Source: Actibacterium mucosum KCTC 23349
GTDB taxonomy: Bacteria; Pseudomonadota; Alphaproteobacteria; Rhodobacterales; Rhodobacteraceae
DNA: 64,000 bases
Direction: 5' to 3'
Assembly (NCBI RefSeq): GCF_000647975.1
Contig: NZ_JFKE01000005.1
Span: 310,001-374,000, forward strand
The notes below the pieces were generated by a model. That model ran no database searches. It worked only from the letters and a program-made list of their open reading frames with translations, and was not told the origin of the DNA. Made by a program: the position numbers and the translations under genes. Positions within the stretch are counted from its first letter, which is position 1. Each line of letters begins with the position of its first letter. Of this stretch, positions 8,429 to 17,136 are shown piece after piece.

Positions 8429-10119
8429 TGCTAAAACGACTTTTGGGCGGCGAGGGGATAACCTTGGCCGCCCTCATTGTGATTGCCGCAGCGCTTTTCG
8501 TCCTTCCACTTGCCTTGCTGGCTGGCGTGGCGATTGGCGAAGGCCCCGTGGCATTTCTATCCGCGCTCAATAGCCGGTCCGTGCCCCGCGCCGTGTGGAA
8601 TTCGTTTGAAAGCTCTGCGCTATCGGCGTTTGTCGCGCTCGTTGGGGGAAGTGCTGCGGCGCTCATTCTTGGGCTGGCAGATGTCCGGATGAAAGGCCTG
8701 TTCACTTTTCTTCTGCTGATCCCAATGATGGTGCCGCCGCATGTGACGGCCATAGCCTGGGTGCAAGCACTGGGCCCATCATCGGCTCTTCTTCAGACGC
8801 TTGGAATAGCGCCGGAAATCGGCTCGACGCACCCGCTGTATTCGCGCGAAGGTGTGATCTTTCTTCTTGGCATTCAGCATGCACCACTTGTCTTTCTGGT
8901 CGTCCTGGCTGCGCTTCGCAGTTTGCCACGTGAAATGTCCGACGCTGCCCGCGTTGCGGGTGCGAAACCGGTGCGACTTCTGTTTCGGATCATTTTGCCG
9001 CTTCTCGCGCCGACGCTGATCGCCGGTTATGCCCTTGCCTTCGTCTCGGCACTTGGGAATTTCGGCATCCCCGCGTTGCTGGGCATTCCCGCCCGGTACA
9101 CGACGCTGCCGGTTCTGATTTGGCAACGGCTTGCCAGTTTTGGGCCAACCGTGTTGACCGACATGGCTGTGATTGCCAGCCTCGTCGCGGTTATCGCCGT
9201 GGCTGCGGTCGTGTTTCAGATGTGGTTTGCCTCGCGACAGCGGAATGCATTGATTGGGCCACCCCAACCGCCACTGGACATTCGGCTTGGCCGGATCCGC
9301 CCGCTGGTCGAGACTGGCTTGGCGCTGGTGATCCTGGCAACACTTGTGTTGCCGATTACGGCGCTGTTTGCGACGGCCCTTGTCCCAACCTACGGCGTAC
9401 CACTGACGTTTGACACGGTGACCTTCGCGAATTTTGCCGAAATCCTGTTCCGGCAATCCGTAACCGCGCGGGCGTTCATCAATTCGACAATCGTGGCCAT
9501 CGTCGCGGCCGTAACCATCGCCATTCTTGCCATCTTTGTCGCGCGCTACGCAGCGGCGCAAAACAGAGCTGTCAGGCGCGTCGGGACGCTGATGACGGCG
9601 CTGGCCGAGATGACCTATGCCATTCCGGGGCTTGTGATTTCGGTGGCTTTCATCCTTGCCTTCATCAGGCCGCTCCCCCTTATCGACGTGTCGATTTACA
9701 ATACGCTGACGATCATCCTGCTTGCCTATCTATGCGCCTTTTTCTCCATTGCGTTGAAGCCGATTACCGCCGCGACCCTTCAACTGGACCGAAGCCTTGA
9801 TGAAGCGGCGCGGGTGGCGGGCGCGGGGTTTTATCGCCGCATGGCGCGCATTACCATTCCGCTGATTGCCCCGGCTGCAGCCTCCGGCGCGATCCTCGTT
9901 TTTCTGACAGCCTATAACGAGGTCACAGTATCTGCCCTGCTTTGGTCGAGCGGTAACGAGACCATCGGTACGACGATTTTCAACTATGAGGACGGCGGCT
10001 ACACAACACTGGCGTCAGCCATGGCTGCGGTCACGATCATTGCAACGATCCTGTTGATGGCGCTGCTTGACTGGGCCGGACGGCGTGCGCCGCCAGGTGT
10101 CGTGCCCTGGCGCCTTTAG
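8428..10119 (+). CDS. ABC importer permease, two fused MetI domains (FbpB-like)
   Basis: 563-residue inner-membrane protein with about 12 membrane segments, made of two tandem permease halves. Each half carries an EAA loop for the ATPase: DAARVAGAKPVRLLFR in the first and EAARVAGAGFYRRMAR in the second. Such fused permeases are normal for FbpB, ThiP and 2-aminoethylphosphonate systems and need only one gene for the channel. It overlaps the binding-protein gene by one base. Its TAG stop shares bases with the TAA stop of the convergent ATPase gene. Confidence 0.86.
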   Translation: MLKRLLGGEGITLAALIVIAAALFVLPLALLAGVAIGEGPVAFLSALNSRSVPRAVWNSFESSALSAFVALVGGSAAALILGLADVRMKGLFTFLLLIPMMVPPHVTAIAWVQALGPSSALLQTLGIAPEIGSTHPLYSREGVIFLLGIQHAPLVFLVVLAALRSLPREMSDAARVAGAKPVRLLFRIILPLLAPTLIAGYALAFVSALGNFGIPALLGIPARYTTLPVLIWQRLASFGPTVLTDMAVIASLVAVIAVAAVVFQMWFASRQRNALIGPPQPPLDIRLGRIRPLVETGLALVILATLVLPITALFATALVPTYGVPLTFDTVTFANFAEILFRQSVTARAFINSTIVAIVAAVTIAILAIFVARYAAAQNRAVRRVGTLMTALAEMTYAIPGLVISVAFILAFIRPLPLIDVSIYNTLTIILLAYLCAFFSIALKPITAATLQLDRSLDEAARVAGAGFYRRMARITIPLIAPAAASGAILVFLTAYNEVTVSALLWSSGNETIGTTIFNYEDGGYTTLASAMAAVTIIATILLMALLDWAGRRAPPGVVPWRL

Positions 10120-11126
10120 TCAGCAAGCCCCCAGCCGCCGGCGAAGCGCAGCCCAACGGTGTCCCCGGTGCGGATCGGGTCATTGAGATTCAGCAAAATC
10201 GACTCCGTCAGCCCGTCTATTCGCGCTTCCGCTTCCCAGAATCCGCCGCGGTACTGTGCGGTTGAGATTCGAGCTTTTATGCCGTCATCAGCAATGGAAA
10301 CGCGCTCGGGGCGGATAAAAACTTTGCCCGCTGCGGGCCCGGATACAGGAAACACCTGACCCTGGAAACACGCCTCATTACCGCGAATGTCGGCGTCGAG
10401 CACCGTACCTCTGCCGATAAAACGCGCGACTCTCTCCGTCGCGGGCCGATCATAGATTTCCTGTGGTGTACCAAGCTGCAGGAACCGACCCTGGTCCATC
10501 ACCGCCATCAGATCTGCAAGCGCCATCGCCTCGCGTTGATCATGCGTGATATAAAGCGTCGTCACATCTGATCGATCGTGGAAGGCCCGAAGTTCCCCCT
10601 CCATGGCCCCGCGCAAATGCGGGTCAAGGTTGGCCAGCGGCTCGTCCATCAGAACTGTCCGCGCATCGCTCGCAAGACACCGCGCCAGCGCCACCCGCTG
10701 ACGCTGACCGCCGGACAGTGCCTCTGGCCGACGGTCTGCATATGGGGTCAACGCCACCCGTTCAAGATGATGGGCCGCGCGTTCCGCGGCCCGGTTCGCC
10801 GAAATTCCTTTTGCTTCATATGGGAATGCCACGTTCTTTGCGACCGTCAGATGGGGCCACAGCGCATAGGATTGAAAGACAACGCCAACCCTCCGATCTT
10901 CAGGAGGCACATTCACATCGGCACCAAAGACCTTGCGACCTGAAAGATCGATCTTCCCCGCATCAGGGGTGTCCAGCCCCGCAATCAGGCGAAGCAATGT
11001 GCTTTTCCCGCACCCAGATGCTCCGACAACACAAAAGAACGCGTGCTCTGGCACATCAAAGGTTAAGCCGTCGATGGCCTTATGGTTTGAGAATGTCTTC
11101 TTCAACTCAGCGACGTGTATGCTCAT
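10116..11126 (-). CDS. ABC importer ATP-binding protein (FbpC/PotA-like)
   Basis: 336-residue ATPase. Walker A is GASGCGKST, the Q-loop lies in VVFQSYALWPHL, the ABC signature is LSGGQRQRVALAR, Walker B is TVLMDEPLANLD and the switch histidine is in YITHDQREAM. Residues after about 240 form a TOBE-type regulatory domain (FIRPERVSIADDG). It is the only ATPase near the binding protein and permease, so it very probably energises that importer, although it is transcribed towards them from its own upstream region and overlaps the permease stop by 4 nt. Independent promoters would therefore control ATPase and channel. Confidence 0.85.
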   Translation of the reverse strand: MSIHVAELKKTFSNHKAIDGLTFDVPEHAFFCVVGASGCGKSTLLRLIAGLDTPDAGKIDLSGRKVFGADVNVPPEDRRVGVVFQSYALWPHLTVAKNVAFPYEAKGISANRAAERAAHHLERVALTPYADRRPEALSGGQRQRVALARCLASDARTVLMDEPLANLDPHLRGAMEGELRAFHDRSDVTTLYITHDQREAMALADLMAVMDQGRFLQLGTPQEIYDRPATERVARFIGRGTVLDADIRGNEACFQGQVFPVSGPAAGKVFIRPERVSIADDGIKARISTAQYRGGFWEAEARIDGLTESILLNLNDPIRTGDTVGLRFAGGWGLAD

Positions 11127-11637
11127 CCTGATGCCAACTTTAGTTCTCAGCTGTTTCGGTGCGTCATACTCTACCGCCAGCAGTCTTGAAGCTTAAGTGA
11201 ATGTTTCGCTTCATGCGAAAGTAACCGCCTTGGGTTTTGGGGATGTAAGCGGTTCTTTTTGTTGGCAATGGTCACAAGCTGCGATTGTCCGGCTGGCTAC
11301 TGCCGCAAGATGAACCAATGATTAAAATCAGGCTACGCCAACAGCGTTGTCGTTGATTCGCGAAGGGCAAAAGTTGGGCGTTGTTTGCCGGCGCCAATGT
11401 GCGTCTTCCTCCGACCTAAAGGCAATCGTGCGATTTGCATCAGCCAGCGCCCCGGGCTCGGAGCTGGGTTCGGATGCAGCGCTTGTCCGGCTGTTAGAGA
11501 CAACACTAACGATCCAATATTGACCTTGGCAGGTGGTCGTTGGTGTTGCAATCCTGTTGGTTTAACCAGCCAGTCGCTGCAGAAACGTCATTAAGCGGAT
11601 AGCGAACTCACGTTAATGGCGGCACAGCGGAATCGGA
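11127..11637. other. 511-bp non-coding stretch with a palindrome
   Basis: No gene I can support. A palindrome TTTCGC-N5-GCGAAA (11204-11220) lies about 80 bp upstream of the ATPase gene and could be an operator for it. A second weak stem (AACCGC 11223-11228 with GCGGTT 11249-11254) is followed by CTTTTT. Between about 11326 and 11523 the plus strand is open but has no ATG or ribosome site; it may be a decayed fragment. Confidence 0.35.
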
Positions 11638-11940
11638 TCAAACAAAACTGTCGTTGTCGTCTTTTATTACGCCTCCAACAATGTTTTGAACTTTTCGAAG
11701 CAGAGACAAAACATAGTCATCTTCATTGTAGTTACGACCGCTTATGTCAGCTTGAATATAAAATGGGCCTTCAACTTCGTCCCAGACGTCATCAACGATG
11801 TCTACATTCAGGTATGCAACCGGGGCTGCTGCATCTCTGGTCCACAGTACCCAAGGATCGTGCTGGCCTGGTAGGTATTGGGAAAGAGTTTGACGCGCTT
11901 TCAAGGGGTCTGTGATGCGCTCGATAAAGTAACTCTTCAC
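11638..11940 (-). CDS. hypothetical protein, 100 residues
   Basis: Unrecognised small acidic soluble protein. It is rich in aromatic and acidic residues (DPWVLWTRD, VDIVDDVWDEVEGPFYIQ) with no signal peptide, membrane segment or known motif. The start is GTG at 11940, six bases after GGAG, which supports real translation. Amino-acid composition is unlike the arginine- and proline-rich translations of non-coding frames here, another sign that it is genuine. It stands alone with long spacers on both sides and looks lower in GC than neighbours. Confidence 0.6.
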   Translation of the reverse strand: MKSYFIERITDPLKARQTLSQYLPGQHDPWVLWTRDAAAPVAYLNVDIVDDVWDEVEGPFYIQADISGRNYNEDDYVLSLLRKVQNIVGGVIKDDNDSFV

Positions 11941-12149
11941 TTCATTCTCCGACAGGTTTTCAACAGGCTATTGGGTCGCCGAGAATAGCACAATTGGCAC
12001 TTTAAATGCCGTTCAAGGGTACCCGACAAGCGTGAAGAGGCGGATGCAGGTGAACCGGACGGCGGCATACGTGACAAGGACGGTATGATGCAAGTCAGTC
12101 CAATGCAGCAAGAGTTACAAAAGGCGTCCGGTGAGGCGGGCTTTTTCTT

Positions 12150-12602
12150 TTAGAACACAATCGGTTCCAATGGATCGTAATGCGCTGTGCTGCCACCAAA
12201 GGCGATGTCGGGCAAGCTGGAAGGCTTCAGGTGCATACCCCGTAACTCGGACTGCGAGAACCATTTGCGGCGTGTCACAATGCCCTCTGGATCTTGCCAG
12301 GTGTCGCTGAGAGCGCCACCCGCCAAAGCGCAATGAAAGAAAACCTCAACTTGGTGAAAGTCTCTTTTGGGGTCGTGAAACTCGTTCACAAGGCACGGTG
12401 CGCCAACGGTGATGCTCAATCCGGTTTCTTCCATCACTTCGCGCTGCAGGTTGTCCGGTAAGGACGCGCCGGGCTCTACACCGCCTCCCGGCGCGCACCA
12501 AAGCTTACGGGATGGGTCGGCCCAAGCATTGACCAGCAACAAGCGGTTTTCGTGCACCATCACGGCGCGCACAGCAAGGCGTGGGGGGCGGGTATGGCTC
12601 AT
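12150..12602 (-). CDS. Nudix hydrolase
   Basis: 150-residue single-domain Nudix protein, expected to hydrolyse a nucleoside diphosphate linked to another group. The Nudix box runs through GGGVEPGASLPDNL and REVMEETGL. The metal-binding REVMEE part is intact, but the first box glutamate (GX5E) is alanine here (GAS instead of GES). LLLVNAWADPSRKLWCAPGG is the usual strand before the box. No partner gene suggests a substrate; family members range from house-cleaning to RNA decapping. Confidence 0.82.
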   Translation of the reverse strand: MSHTRPPRLAVRAVMVHENRLLLVNAWADPSRKLWCAPGGGVEPGASLPDNLQREVMEETGLSITVGAPCLVNEFHDPKRDFHQVEVFFHCALAGGALSDTWQDPEGIVTRRKWFSQSELRGMHLKPSSLPDIAFGGSTAHYDPLEPIVF

Positions 12603-12782
12603 CGTGCCACTATGTTCTGGATCATGCGGAAGGCAAGAGGGGTCGTCTCAGCGCCCCGTCTACACACCGGGTTGAATGGAGCGGCTTAGCACCAAAACCG
12701 CGATTTTCCCTGGCAAAGTAGCGAGCCAACCCATTCAAATCGCTTAGCATATGGTGGCTCAGCGTCAGTTCGGTTTGATATC

Positions 12783-13526
12783 ATGTATGTGGGCGCCTAT
12801 GTCGCAGAGATGCGTTGGTGTGTTTTGTTCTTATGCTTTTTCGCGCTGCCTGTACGGGCAGACTGCGTGGTATTGTTGCACGGCCTGGCCCGAACGGAGG
12901 CGTCATGGGCCTTGATGGTGCCGGCGCTGCAGCGCGCGGGGTTCCATGTTGAAAACGCAAGTTACCCTTCGACCGATGAACCGGTCGAAGGGCTGTTGCC
13001 CTTTGTCGACACCGCCATGTCCGCGTGCAAATCCGAGAATGTTCATGTTGTCACGCACTCCATGGGCGGCATTTTGTTCCGCGCTTGGCTGGCACAGGAA
13101 GGCCGCAAGTTTGAGGGTCGTGCCGTCATGTTGGCACCGCCCAATTCGGGGTCTGAGCTGGTGGATAAGCTGGGCGGTTGGGCGCCGTTTCGCTGGGTGA
13201 ACGGGCCCGCGGGTCTGCAATTGGGTACGGGCGCGGAAAGCGTGCCCAACAGCCTTGGGGCATTTGACGGCACGTTGGGGATTATTGCGGGCAACCGGTC
13301 GGTCAGCCCGGTATTCTCATCACTGATCCCTGGAACCGACGACGGAAAGGTCTCTGTCGAGGCGACGAAACTGCCGGGTATGGACGCGCATTTGACAATG
13401 CCCACAACGCATACGTTCATGATGGCGAACCCCGTGGTCATTGCCCAGGTTTTGCATTTCCTGAGGCACGCGTCCTTTCAACCTGACCTGGATTTGGAAG
13501 AAGCGTTGTTGCAATTGGCGCGGTAA
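12783..13526 (+). CDS. exported lipase-like alpha/beta hydrolase
   Basis: Up to 247 residues. Motifs are [12 protein letters not shown] (oxyanion region), [11 protein letters not shown] with the serine nucleophile, and a C-terminal PTTHTFMM carrying a plausible catalytic histidine. This is the EstA/lipase-like hydrolase class. The segment [17 protein letters not shown] looks like a signal peptide beginning at ATG 12810, so translation may start there rather than at 12783; neither ATG has a strong ribosome site. The product is probably periplasmic. A DMT transporter follows 57 bp downstream on the same strand. Confidence 0.78.
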   Translation: MYVGAYVAEMRWCVLFLCFFALPVRADCVVLLHGLARTEASWALMVPALQRAGFHVENASYPSTDEPVEGLLPFVDTAMSACKSENVHVVTHSMGGILFRAWLAQEGRKFEGRAVMLAPPNSGSELVDKLGGWAPFRWVNGPAGLQLGTGAESVPNSLGAFDGTLGIIAGNRSVSPVFSSLIPGTDDGKVSVEATKLPGMDAHLTMPTTHTFMMANPVVIAQVLHFLRHASFQPDLDLEEALLQLAR

Positions 13527-13583
13527 CAGCTTTGTTGGATTTGCGACCTTCCTGCCGGTCTGTGGCCACGATAGGGTCCGGCC

Positions 13584-14411
13584 ATGCGACTGATCCTGCT
13601 TTCCTGTCTGACCATGGTTGCCTTTGCGGCCAATTCGATCCTGAACCGTTTAGCGCTGGCTGAAGGTGCGGCGGGACCGGCAAGTTTTGCCGCGATCCGG
13701 CTGGTCGTAGGCGCCGGGGTGCTGGCCGTGCTCATCCTTGCCCGTGGGCGGCCAGACTTTGGCCGGATCGTGCAGCCGGGGTGGGGGATGGCCAGTTTGC
13801 TGGCCTATATGCTGGGCTTTTCTTTTGCCTATACGCAGTTGGATGCGGGTATCGGCGCGCTGATCCTTTTTGGTGGGGTGCAGATTACCATGTTTGCAGG
13901 GGCCGTATTAACGCGCGAGGCAATCCCTGTGATGCGCTGGGCCGGTGCGGGTGTGGCATTTTCGGGGCTTGTCGTTTTGTTGTGGCCGGGGGCTGAAACT
14001 TCGCTGCCTTTGTTCGGTGCAGCGATGATGGCGATTGCGGCGGTTGGATGGGGTATCTATTCGCTGCTGGGGCGGCGGCAATCGGACCCTTTGCTTAGCA
14101 CAGCGTCGGCATTTGTTTTGGCGGCGCCGATTGGTTTGTTGGCCCTGTTGATTCTACCAGACAGCATTTCCTGGTGGGGAGTGTTGCTTGCCGCAATCTC
14201 TGGCGGGGTGACATCGGCGCTGGGCTATGCGCTTTGGTACAGCATCTTGCCCGCCCTTGGCGCGGCTCGCGGTGCGGTGCTGCAACTGAGCGTGCCTGCC
14301 ATCGCAACAGCCGGTGGCGTCTTGTTTCTGAACGAGGGTGTGGGTCTGCGGTTCCTGATCGCATCAGCACTGGTTCTGGGGGGCGTCGCGCTGTCGATGC
14401 GCCGCGCCTAG
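13584..14411 (+). CDS. DMT-superfamily (EamA) transporter
   Basis: 275-residue inner-membrane protein with ten hydrophobic segments in two EamA repeats; the second starts near GAAMMAIAAVGWGIYSLLG. Family members export or import metabolites, with substrates not predictable from sequence. The conserved N-terminal NSILNRLAL and the ALGYALWYSILPALGA stretch are typical. Its TAG stop shares a CTAG tetramer with the TAG stop of purK on the other strand. Confidence 0.85.
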   Translation: MRLILLSCLTMVAFAANSILNRLALAEGAAGPASFAAIRLVVGAGVLAVLILARGRPDFGRIVQPGWGMASLLAYMLGFSFAYTQLDAGIGALILFGGVQITMFAGAVLTREAIPVMRWAGAGVAFSGLVVLLWPGAETSLPLFGAAMMAIAAVGWGIYSLLGRRQSDPLLSTASAFVLAAPIGLLALLILPDSISWWGVLLAAISGGVTSALGYALWYSILPALGAARGAVLQLSVPAIATAGGVLFLNEGVGLRFLIASALVLGGVALSMRRA

Positions 14412-15475
14412 CGTTTGACGCGGTTCACGTGACCCATCTTGCGGCCCCTTCGGGTTTCCGCCTTGCCGTAAAGGTGTATCGCCACATCCTGCTCGGCCCG
14501 CAGTTCTGGTAAGCGGTCCATATCGTCACCAATCAGGTTTTCCATCACCACATCGGCAAAACGGCCGCCATCACCCAGGGGTTGGCCGGTCACGGCACGG
14601 ATATGCTGTTCGAACTGATCCACCGCACAGCCGTTCTGTGTCCAATGGCCGGAATTATGCACGCGTGGAGCAATCTCGTTCACGACCAACCCACCGGCGG
14701 TAACGAACAACTCAACCCCCATTACGCCAATATAGTCCAACGCGTTCAGGATCTTGGCGGCCATCAGCACAGCGTCGGTTCGCTGCGCGGGGGACAGGCG
14801 CGCGGGCACGGTGGTGGTGCGCAGTATGCCGTCGCGATGTACGTTCTCGCCCGGATCAAAACAGGCTACGTCGCCGGACATGCCGCGCGCGGCAATGACC
14901 GAGACCTCGTGACTGAAATCCACAAACCCTTCGAGGATCGCCGGAGCGCCCTGCATCGCAGACAGCGCCTCTGGTGCGTCCCCGGGCGTCATGATCCGCA
15001 CCTGCCCTTTGCCGTCATATCCCAGACGGCGGGTTTTCAGGATGCCGGGTGCGCCAATTTCGGCCAGCGCAACGTGCATACTGTCGGTGTCATCCACGGC
15101 GGCAAAAGGCGCGGTGTTCAGACCCAAATCGCGCAGGAAAGCTTTCTCTGTCAGGCGGTCCTGACTGACCTGCAAAGCGCGGCGCCCCGGGCGTACCGGG
15201 CGCAGGTCTTCCAAGACGTCCAAGGCAGCGGTTGGAATGTTCTCGAACTCGTATGTCACCACATCGACCGATTGTGCGAACCGGGTCAGGGCAGGGATAT
15301 CGTCGAAAGAGGCCGCGGTCTGATGGCGCGCCATCTCGGCCGCAGGTACAGTGGCCGAAGGATCATATACATGCGTGGCATAGCCCAACCGGCCCGCCGC
15401 GACGGACAACATGCGGCCCAGTTGGCCGCCACCCAGAATGCCAATGGTTGCGCCGGGTTCCAAAGCCTCACTCAT
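14408..15475 (-). CDS. purK: 5-(carboxyamino)imidazole ribonucleotide synthase
   Basis: 355-residue ATP-grasp enzyme of purine synthesis: it carboxylates AIR to N5-CAIR with ATP and bicarbonate. The N terminus has [21 protein letters not shown], the middle has [13 protein letters not shown], and [13 protein letters not shown] is the C-terminal hallmark. ATG 15475 is used; the frame upstream only covers purE sequence. It overlaps the end of purE by 8 nt, so PurE and PurK are made from one message in the order they are used after AIR. Confidence 0.95.
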   Translation of the reverse strand: MSEALEPGATIGILGGGQLGRMLSVAAGRLGYATHVYDPSATVPAAEMARHQTAASFDDIPALTRFAQSVDVVTYEFENIPTAALDVLEDLRPVRPGRRALQVSQDRLTEKAFLRDLGLNTAPFAAVDDTDSMHVALAEIGAPGILKTRRLGYDGKGQVRIMTPGDAPEALSAMQGAPAILEGFVDFSHEVSVIAARGMSGDVACFDPGENVHRDGILRTTTVPARLSPAQRTDAVLMAAKILNALDYIGVMGVELFVTAGGLVVNEIAPRVHNSGHWTQNGCAVDQFEQHIRAVTGQPLGDGGRFADVVMENLIGDDMDRLPELRAEQDVAIHLYGKAETRRGRKMGHVNRVKR

Positions 15476-15956
15476 CCACCGGCACCTCGGGGATAGAGGC
15501 CGACAGCGCCGCGCGCCAAGCGTCCAAACGTTCGGCCAGTGCTTCGTCTTCGTTGGCAAGGATTGCGGCGGCCATCAGACCAGCATTCTTTGCACCTGCT
15601 TCACCGATAGCCATGGTGGCCACCGGATACCCGCGGGGCATTTGCAGGATCGAATACAGGCTGTCCACTCCGCTCAGCGCGCGGGTTTGGACAGGTACGC
15701 CGATCACAGGCACGCGCGTCTTTGACGCCATCATGCCCGGCAAATGCGCCGCACCCCCCGCACCTGCAATGATGACCTTCAAGCCCCGATCAACAGCGCC
15801 TTTGCCATAGTCCCACAGACGGTCAGGGGTGCGGTGGGCCGAAACGATGCGATCCTCGTGCGCCACGCCCAGTTCGTCCAGAACATCGGCGGCGTGTTTC
15901 ATGGTGGGCCAGTCGGACTGGCTGCCCATAATGATCCCAACTTTGACCTGCTGCAT
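15468..15956 (-). CDS. purE: N5-carboxyaminoimidazole ribonucleotide mutase
   Basis: 162-residue PurE, which converts N5-CAIR to [23 protein letters not shown] at the N terminus, SAHRTPDRL with the catalytic histidine and [13 protein letters not shown] are diagnostic. The ribosome site is GGAGGGG, 6 bp before ATG. It is the first gene of the purE-purK pair. Length is normal for class I PurE. Confidence 0.96.
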   Translation of the reverse strand: MQQVKVGIIMGSQSDWPTMKHAADVLDELGVAHEDRIVSAHRTPDRLWDYGKGAVDRGLKVIIAGAGGAAHLPGMMASKTRVPVIGVPVQTRALSGVDSLYSILQMPRGYPVATMAIGEAGAKNAGLMAAAILANEDEALAERLDAWRAALSASIPEVPVDE

Positions 15957-16002
15957 CGGCCCCTCCTGAATTTGAGAGGCGGACTATAGCGGCCTTTACT
16001 GG

Positions 16003-16251
16003 CTACGCAATGATATCAGGGGTCAGGCGGTCTTCGAGTGTGGCAATACGGTCTTTCAGCGTCAGTTTCTGCTTTTTCAGGCGCCGAATGGTGAACGGAT
16101 CCGCCGCTGCACCACGTTCTTCCAACGCAGCGATTGCGTCGTCCAGATCGCGATGCTCTCGGCGCAGCACTTCGAGCCGAACCCGCAGCACCTCGTCACT
16201 GTTCATTTCTCCGGCGATATTCACGGAACCACTGATTTTGCCATCATCCAT
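16003..16251 (-). CDS. YdcH/DUF465 family small protein
   Basis: 82-residue, highly charged, all-helical protein matching the DUF465 (YdcH) family: LRVRLEVLRREHRDLDDAI followed by IRRLKKQKLTLKDRI. It is probably a short coiled coil; molecular function is unknown. An alternative start is ATG 16206 (MNSDEVLR), where family similarity begins, preceded by GGAG only two bases away. It is upstream of purE on the same strand with a 46-bp gap. It is divergent from the hsp20 gene. Confidence 0.8.
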   Translation of the reverse strand: MDDGKISGSVNIAGEMNSDEVLRVRLEVLRREHRDLDDAIAALEERGAAADPFTIRRLKKQKLTLKDRIATLEDRLTPDIIA

Positions 16252-16296
16252 AGACCTTTGAGGATAACCAATTCGAAAGGCTCCGGGAAGGCCGGG

Positions 16297-16326
16297 CTTG
16301 CAGGAACTAGGTCAAAAGCCCATATA
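16297..16326 (+). promoter_or_regulatory. sigma-32 (RpoH)-like promoter of hsp20
   Basis: CTTGCAG at 16297-16303 and CCCATATA at 16319-16326, separated by 15 bp, resemble the heat-shock sigma factor consensus. They lie 67 bp before the Hsp20 start codon. The match is read by eye; position relative to a heat-shock gene supports it. Confidence 0.6.
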
Positions 16327-16392
16327 AATACTTGGCCGCCGAGAAACGGGGCCGAAAGACATAACAGGTCGCTTGATCAAGGACCCGACACG

Positions 16393-16815
16393 ATGACAAA
16401 ACTGACGCTTGGCTCGCACCCTTATCTTCTGGGTTTCGAGCAGCTTGAACGCCTTCTGGAACGCAGCGCCAAAGCTGGAAACGAGGGTTATCCCCCTTTC
16501 AATATCGAACAAACCAGCGAGCGCAGCTATCGCATAACTCTGGCAGTGGCCGGGTTCAGCGAAGATGATCTGGCCATCACGGTCGAAGAACGGCAGCTGT
16601 TGATTCGCGGCCGACAGTCCGAAGACGCGTCTGAACGTGTCTATCTGCATCGCGGCATCGCAAATCGGCAGTTTCAGCGGACCTTCCTGATGGCCGATGG
16701 TGTTGAAGTGGCCGGTGCCGAGATGGAAAACGGTTTGCTGCATGTGGACCTTGAACGGGCAGAGCCCGAGCGGGTCGTGCAGACCATTCAGATCAAATCC
16801 GGCGAAAACAAGTAG
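16393..16815 (+). CDS. small heat-shock protein, Hsp20/IbpA family
   Basis: 140-residue alpha-crystallin domain chaperone that holds unfolding proteins in the cytoplasm. The N-terminal region GFEQLERLLERSAKAGNEGYPPFNIE is typical of the IbpA-like alphaproteobacterial class. The crystallin domain contains YRITLAVAGFSEDDLAITVE, LLIRGRQ, YLHRGIANRQFQRTF and the late ENGLLHVDLER. The ATG at 16393 follows an AGGA-type site. It sits behind a sigma-32-like promoter and 10 bp before a DUF1150 gene. Confidence 0.92.
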   Translation: MTKLTLGSHPYLLGFEQLERLLERSAKAGNEGYPPFNIEQTSERSYRITLAVAGFSEDDLAITVEERQLLIRGRQSEDASERVYLHRGIANRQFQRTFLMADGVEVAGAEMENGLLHVDLERAEPERVVQTIQIKSGENK

Positions 16816-16825
16816 GGGTGAGCAG

Positions 16826-17065
16826 ATGAATATGAAACACGAGTTTGAAACCAGCGATCAGACCGCATTGGTCTATGTGCGCGCCGTTGATGTCGCCGAC
16901 TTGCCCGTTGAAGTGCAAGAGCAGGTGCACGAAGAGGTGCCGGGCGCGGATCAGCTGTTCGCGGTGCACGATGCCGAAGGACAACGTCTGGCCCTGGTCA
17001 AGGATCGAAACCTGGCGTTCACCCTTGCCCGCGAAAACGATCTGGAGCCTGTTGCGGTTCACTAA
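16826..17065 (+). CDS. DUF1150 family protein
   Basis: 79-residue acidic protein of the DUF1150 family. Family hallmarks are TALVYVRAVDVADLP and the C-terminal LVKDRNLAFTLARENDLEPVAVH. Function is unknown, but it regularly follows hsp20 genes in alphaproteobacteria and does so here, so a role as small co-chaperone or client adaptor is a reasonable guess. A GGGGTGAG ribosome site precedes ATG 16826. A terminator lies 25 bp after the stop. Confidence 0.85.
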   Translation: MNMKHEFETSDQTALVYVRAVDVADLPVEVQEQVHEEVPGADQLFAVHDAEGQRLALVKDRNLAFTLARENDLEPVAVH

Positions 17066-17089
17066 CCAATCCGCAGGTGTGCAAATGAA

Positions 17090-17115
17090 AAGGCCACGCT
17101 GTTTAGCGTGGCCTT
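17090..17115 (+). terminator. intrinsic terminator after hsp20-DUF1150
   Basis: An 11-bp perfect stem, aaggccacgct and agcgtggcctt, closes a GTTT loop and is followed by CGTCGTTTCTT. It is nearly symmetrical and stands between convergent genes, so it may also stop transcription from the sat/cysC side. Confidence 0.8.
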
Positions 17116-17136
17116 CGTCGTTTCTTGTAACTGGAA

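Noticed and set aside
11333-11551. Possible LacI-regulator C-terminal fragment on the minus strand (ends in ALREST-like residues)
   Set aside because: Similarity covers only a few residues and the rest of the frame is not LacI-like.
12120-12155. AAAAGGCG...GGGCTTTTT as terminator of the Nudix gene
   Set aside because: The A and T tracts fit, but the core stem has several mismatches; not convincing by eye.
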